Shown piece by piece: positions 43,602 to 44,840 of a DNA stretch of 44,840 nucleotides. The notes beneath the pieces were generated by a model, which did no database searches, was not told where the DNA came from, and saw only the letters and a list, made by a program, of their open reading frames with translations. Numbering within the stretch: position 1 is the first letter of the stretch; each line of letters begins with the position of its first letter. This stretch comes from Gracilaria vermiculophylla. Taxonomy: Eukaryota > Rhodophyta > Florideophyceae > Gracilariales > Gracilariaceae. A program made the translations under genes and the position numbers. The stretch covers positions 2,204,754 through 2,249,593 of the forward strand of contig JAHNZQ020000181.1 in the NCBI GenBank assembly GCA_019155205.2, read 5' to 3'.

Positions 43602-44840
43602 CAGACTGTTTCAAAAACATACGACATGCTTTGAAATCTCAAAAAATCGAACAAATGTATACTGTACGCCTACAAAAATAGGTTTCAGAAAAAAGTAGAG
43701 TCAAAAAAACGTTTCAAAAACGTATGATCATCAAGAACAAATCTTTACTGCGCGTCGATCAATAGTTTCTTTTGCATCCTTTTTGCTGTATAACGCTAAT
43801 GTAGCGTTTTGGAATCGAATTGATGTACTTTTCTACATTTCAAACTGTTATAGATTTCCAGCAATTTTTAATACAGTTTTTGAGTTCAAAAACTGTCTGA
43901 AATTGCCTTCCATGCGCATAAACCATCCTCACCAGCAGTCTCCAAACGCTTTCGATTGGGTTCAAATCTGGTGAGCGCGCTGGCCATTCTAAAACAGATA
44001 CCTCAGACTCCTGCAGCCAATTTTTGATTAAAGAGGCAGTATGTATGGGCGCATTATCCTGTTGAAAAATGAAATTTTCTTCATAGAAACATAAACCAAA
44101 ATGTAGCAAATAGTTGTATAGAACTTCTTGATATTTTTCTGCATTCATGTTCGTTTCAATAAATGCAATTTCCGTTAGACCCTTTTTAGAAATGCCCGCC
44201 CAGACCATTTCAAAGCCACCACCAGAGTGCCTGGTATAAAGTTCATGACGTTCCTTACGAAGATCGTGCCGATACAATTTGTAGCAATCTGGTGCGTCCA
44301 ATTTAACCTTTTTTCATCAGTAAAAATAACATTTTCCCATTCTTTTTTCCAGTAGGTTTTTCCAGCACACCAGTCAATTCTCTTTTTCTTGTGATGGTCT
44401 TTGAGAAAGAAGGTTTTCTTCATTTTTTTATATTTAAATAAATTTGTGCTGTTTATCTGCCTTCATATAGTGGATTTAGAAACTTTGAGATTGAGATTAA
44501 TTCCAATTTTTTTGCACGATACTTTTCCTTTACACATCTCCTTTTTAATTCCTCTTTTGTCTGCTGGGCTGAGCTTCTTCGGGCGTCCCGGAGATCGTTT
44601 TAAGCCATAAAGAGTTGGGTTTTTGAGAAAAGTAGCAATTGTGACCCTAGAACGCTTTAATTTTTTAGCGATAGCACTGTTAGATTGTTTCTCGGCGTTC
44701 AACTTAACGATTTGAAGCTGTTCTTGCTTGGAAAGTGGCGGGCCTCGAGCCATTTTTACTAGAAAGAAGAAGGTGTACATATCTTTTTGAAACGATTCTA
44801 CATAGACTATGTGCAAAATCTAGCCTACAGTACAGTTTTG
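43602..44840 (-). mobile_element. Tc1-like transposon (IR/DR type), right end outside the window
   Basis: The left end begins CAGACTGTTTC at 43602 just after a TA (43600-43601), the Tc1/mariner target. Inside the left end are two direct repeats: GTTTCAAAAACATACGA at 43608-43624 and GTTTCAAAAACGTATGA at 43711-43727, 103 bp apart. An inverted copy (GTTTCAAAAAGATATG) lies at 44778-44793. CTGTACGCCT (43662) also recurs inverted at the right (44821-44830). This is the two-repeat-per-end layout of the IR/DR group. The outer right end should lie about 50 bp past the window. Confidence 0.82.
43840..44753 (-). pseudogene. Tc1-like DD34E transposase
   Basis: Cut-and-paste transposase, about 300 residues, start ATG at 44751-44753 (MARGPPLSKQEQLQIVK). 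N-terminal paired-type helix-turn-helix DNA-binding region (SNSAIAKKLKRSRVTIATFL, then a GRPKKLS hook). A TGA near 44463 interrupts the frame, which then continues unchanged. One lost base near 44303 shifts it. Catalytic residues are all present: Asp in IFTDEK (44316-44318), Asp in QQDNAPIHT (44056-44058) and Glu in PDLNPIESVW (43951-43953). The 34-residue spacing is the Tc1 signature. Only two lesions separate it from an open frame, so it is a fairly young copy. Confidence 0.88.

Noticed and set aside
1..44840. CRISPR arrays, bacterial defence islands, toxin-antitoxin pairs or phage genes
   Set aside because: No short regularly spaced repeats, no operons and no prokaryotic gene layout; everything recognisable is a eukaryotic mobile element or the beta-propeller gene.

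Overview
This window is eukaryotic and made almost entirely of transposable elements. The evidence is long terminal repeats with target-site duplications, Ty3/gypsy and Ty1/copia polyproteins, a Tc1-like DNA transposon, LINE 3' ends, long AT-rich spacers, and only one gene that looks like a host gene. There is no bacterial operon structure and no recognisable rRNA or tRNA gene. The host cannot be named from the sequence. A red alga or another protist fits the mix of copia lineages and the beta-propeller gene, but this is a guess.

Left part (1-16282, visibly GC-richer): two copies of one Ty3/gypsy family lie head to head. Copy A is on the minus strand and runs off the left edge (gag plus 5' LTR, 1-3046). 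Copy B is on the plus strand and complete from LTR to LTR (5759-16282). It carries gag, protease, RT, RNase H, integrase and a chromodomain, all broken by stops and frameshifts. An unexplained 2.8 kb follows the chromodomain, and its best coding signal is on the antisense strand. The 2.7 kb between the two copies is unidentified.

Middle part (16283-27578): a decayed Tc1-like relic comes first. Next is a fairly young Ty1/copia element (17205-21017) with near-identical LTRs, an ACTGT target duplication, a half-tRNA(iMet) primer site and a 100-N assembly gap. A LINE 3' end and then the one intact gene follow. That gene (complement 22874-24958) encodes a secreted beta-propeller protein. A second, oppositely oriented LINE 3' end lies beyond it.

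Right part (27579-44840): an old copia of a different lineage (complement 27579-33983) has its RNase H split by a 0.77 kb insertion with short inverted repeats. Then come a solo gypsy LTR with a perfect target duplication (34180-34734), a chromodomain-type gypsy relic (about 35860-36900), and two related copia copies arranged head to head around 40.18 kb. The rightward copia copy is interrupted twice, by a solo gypsy LTR in its integrase and by a Tc1-like transposon in its RNase H. The Tc1 element runs off the right edge.

The elements do not form a pathway. Their nesting gives a partial history: the copia copy at 40.2-43.6 kb is older than both the gypsy LTR and the Tc1 element inside it, and the gypsy family has left five LTRs in this window. 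All alignments are by eye and no database search was run.
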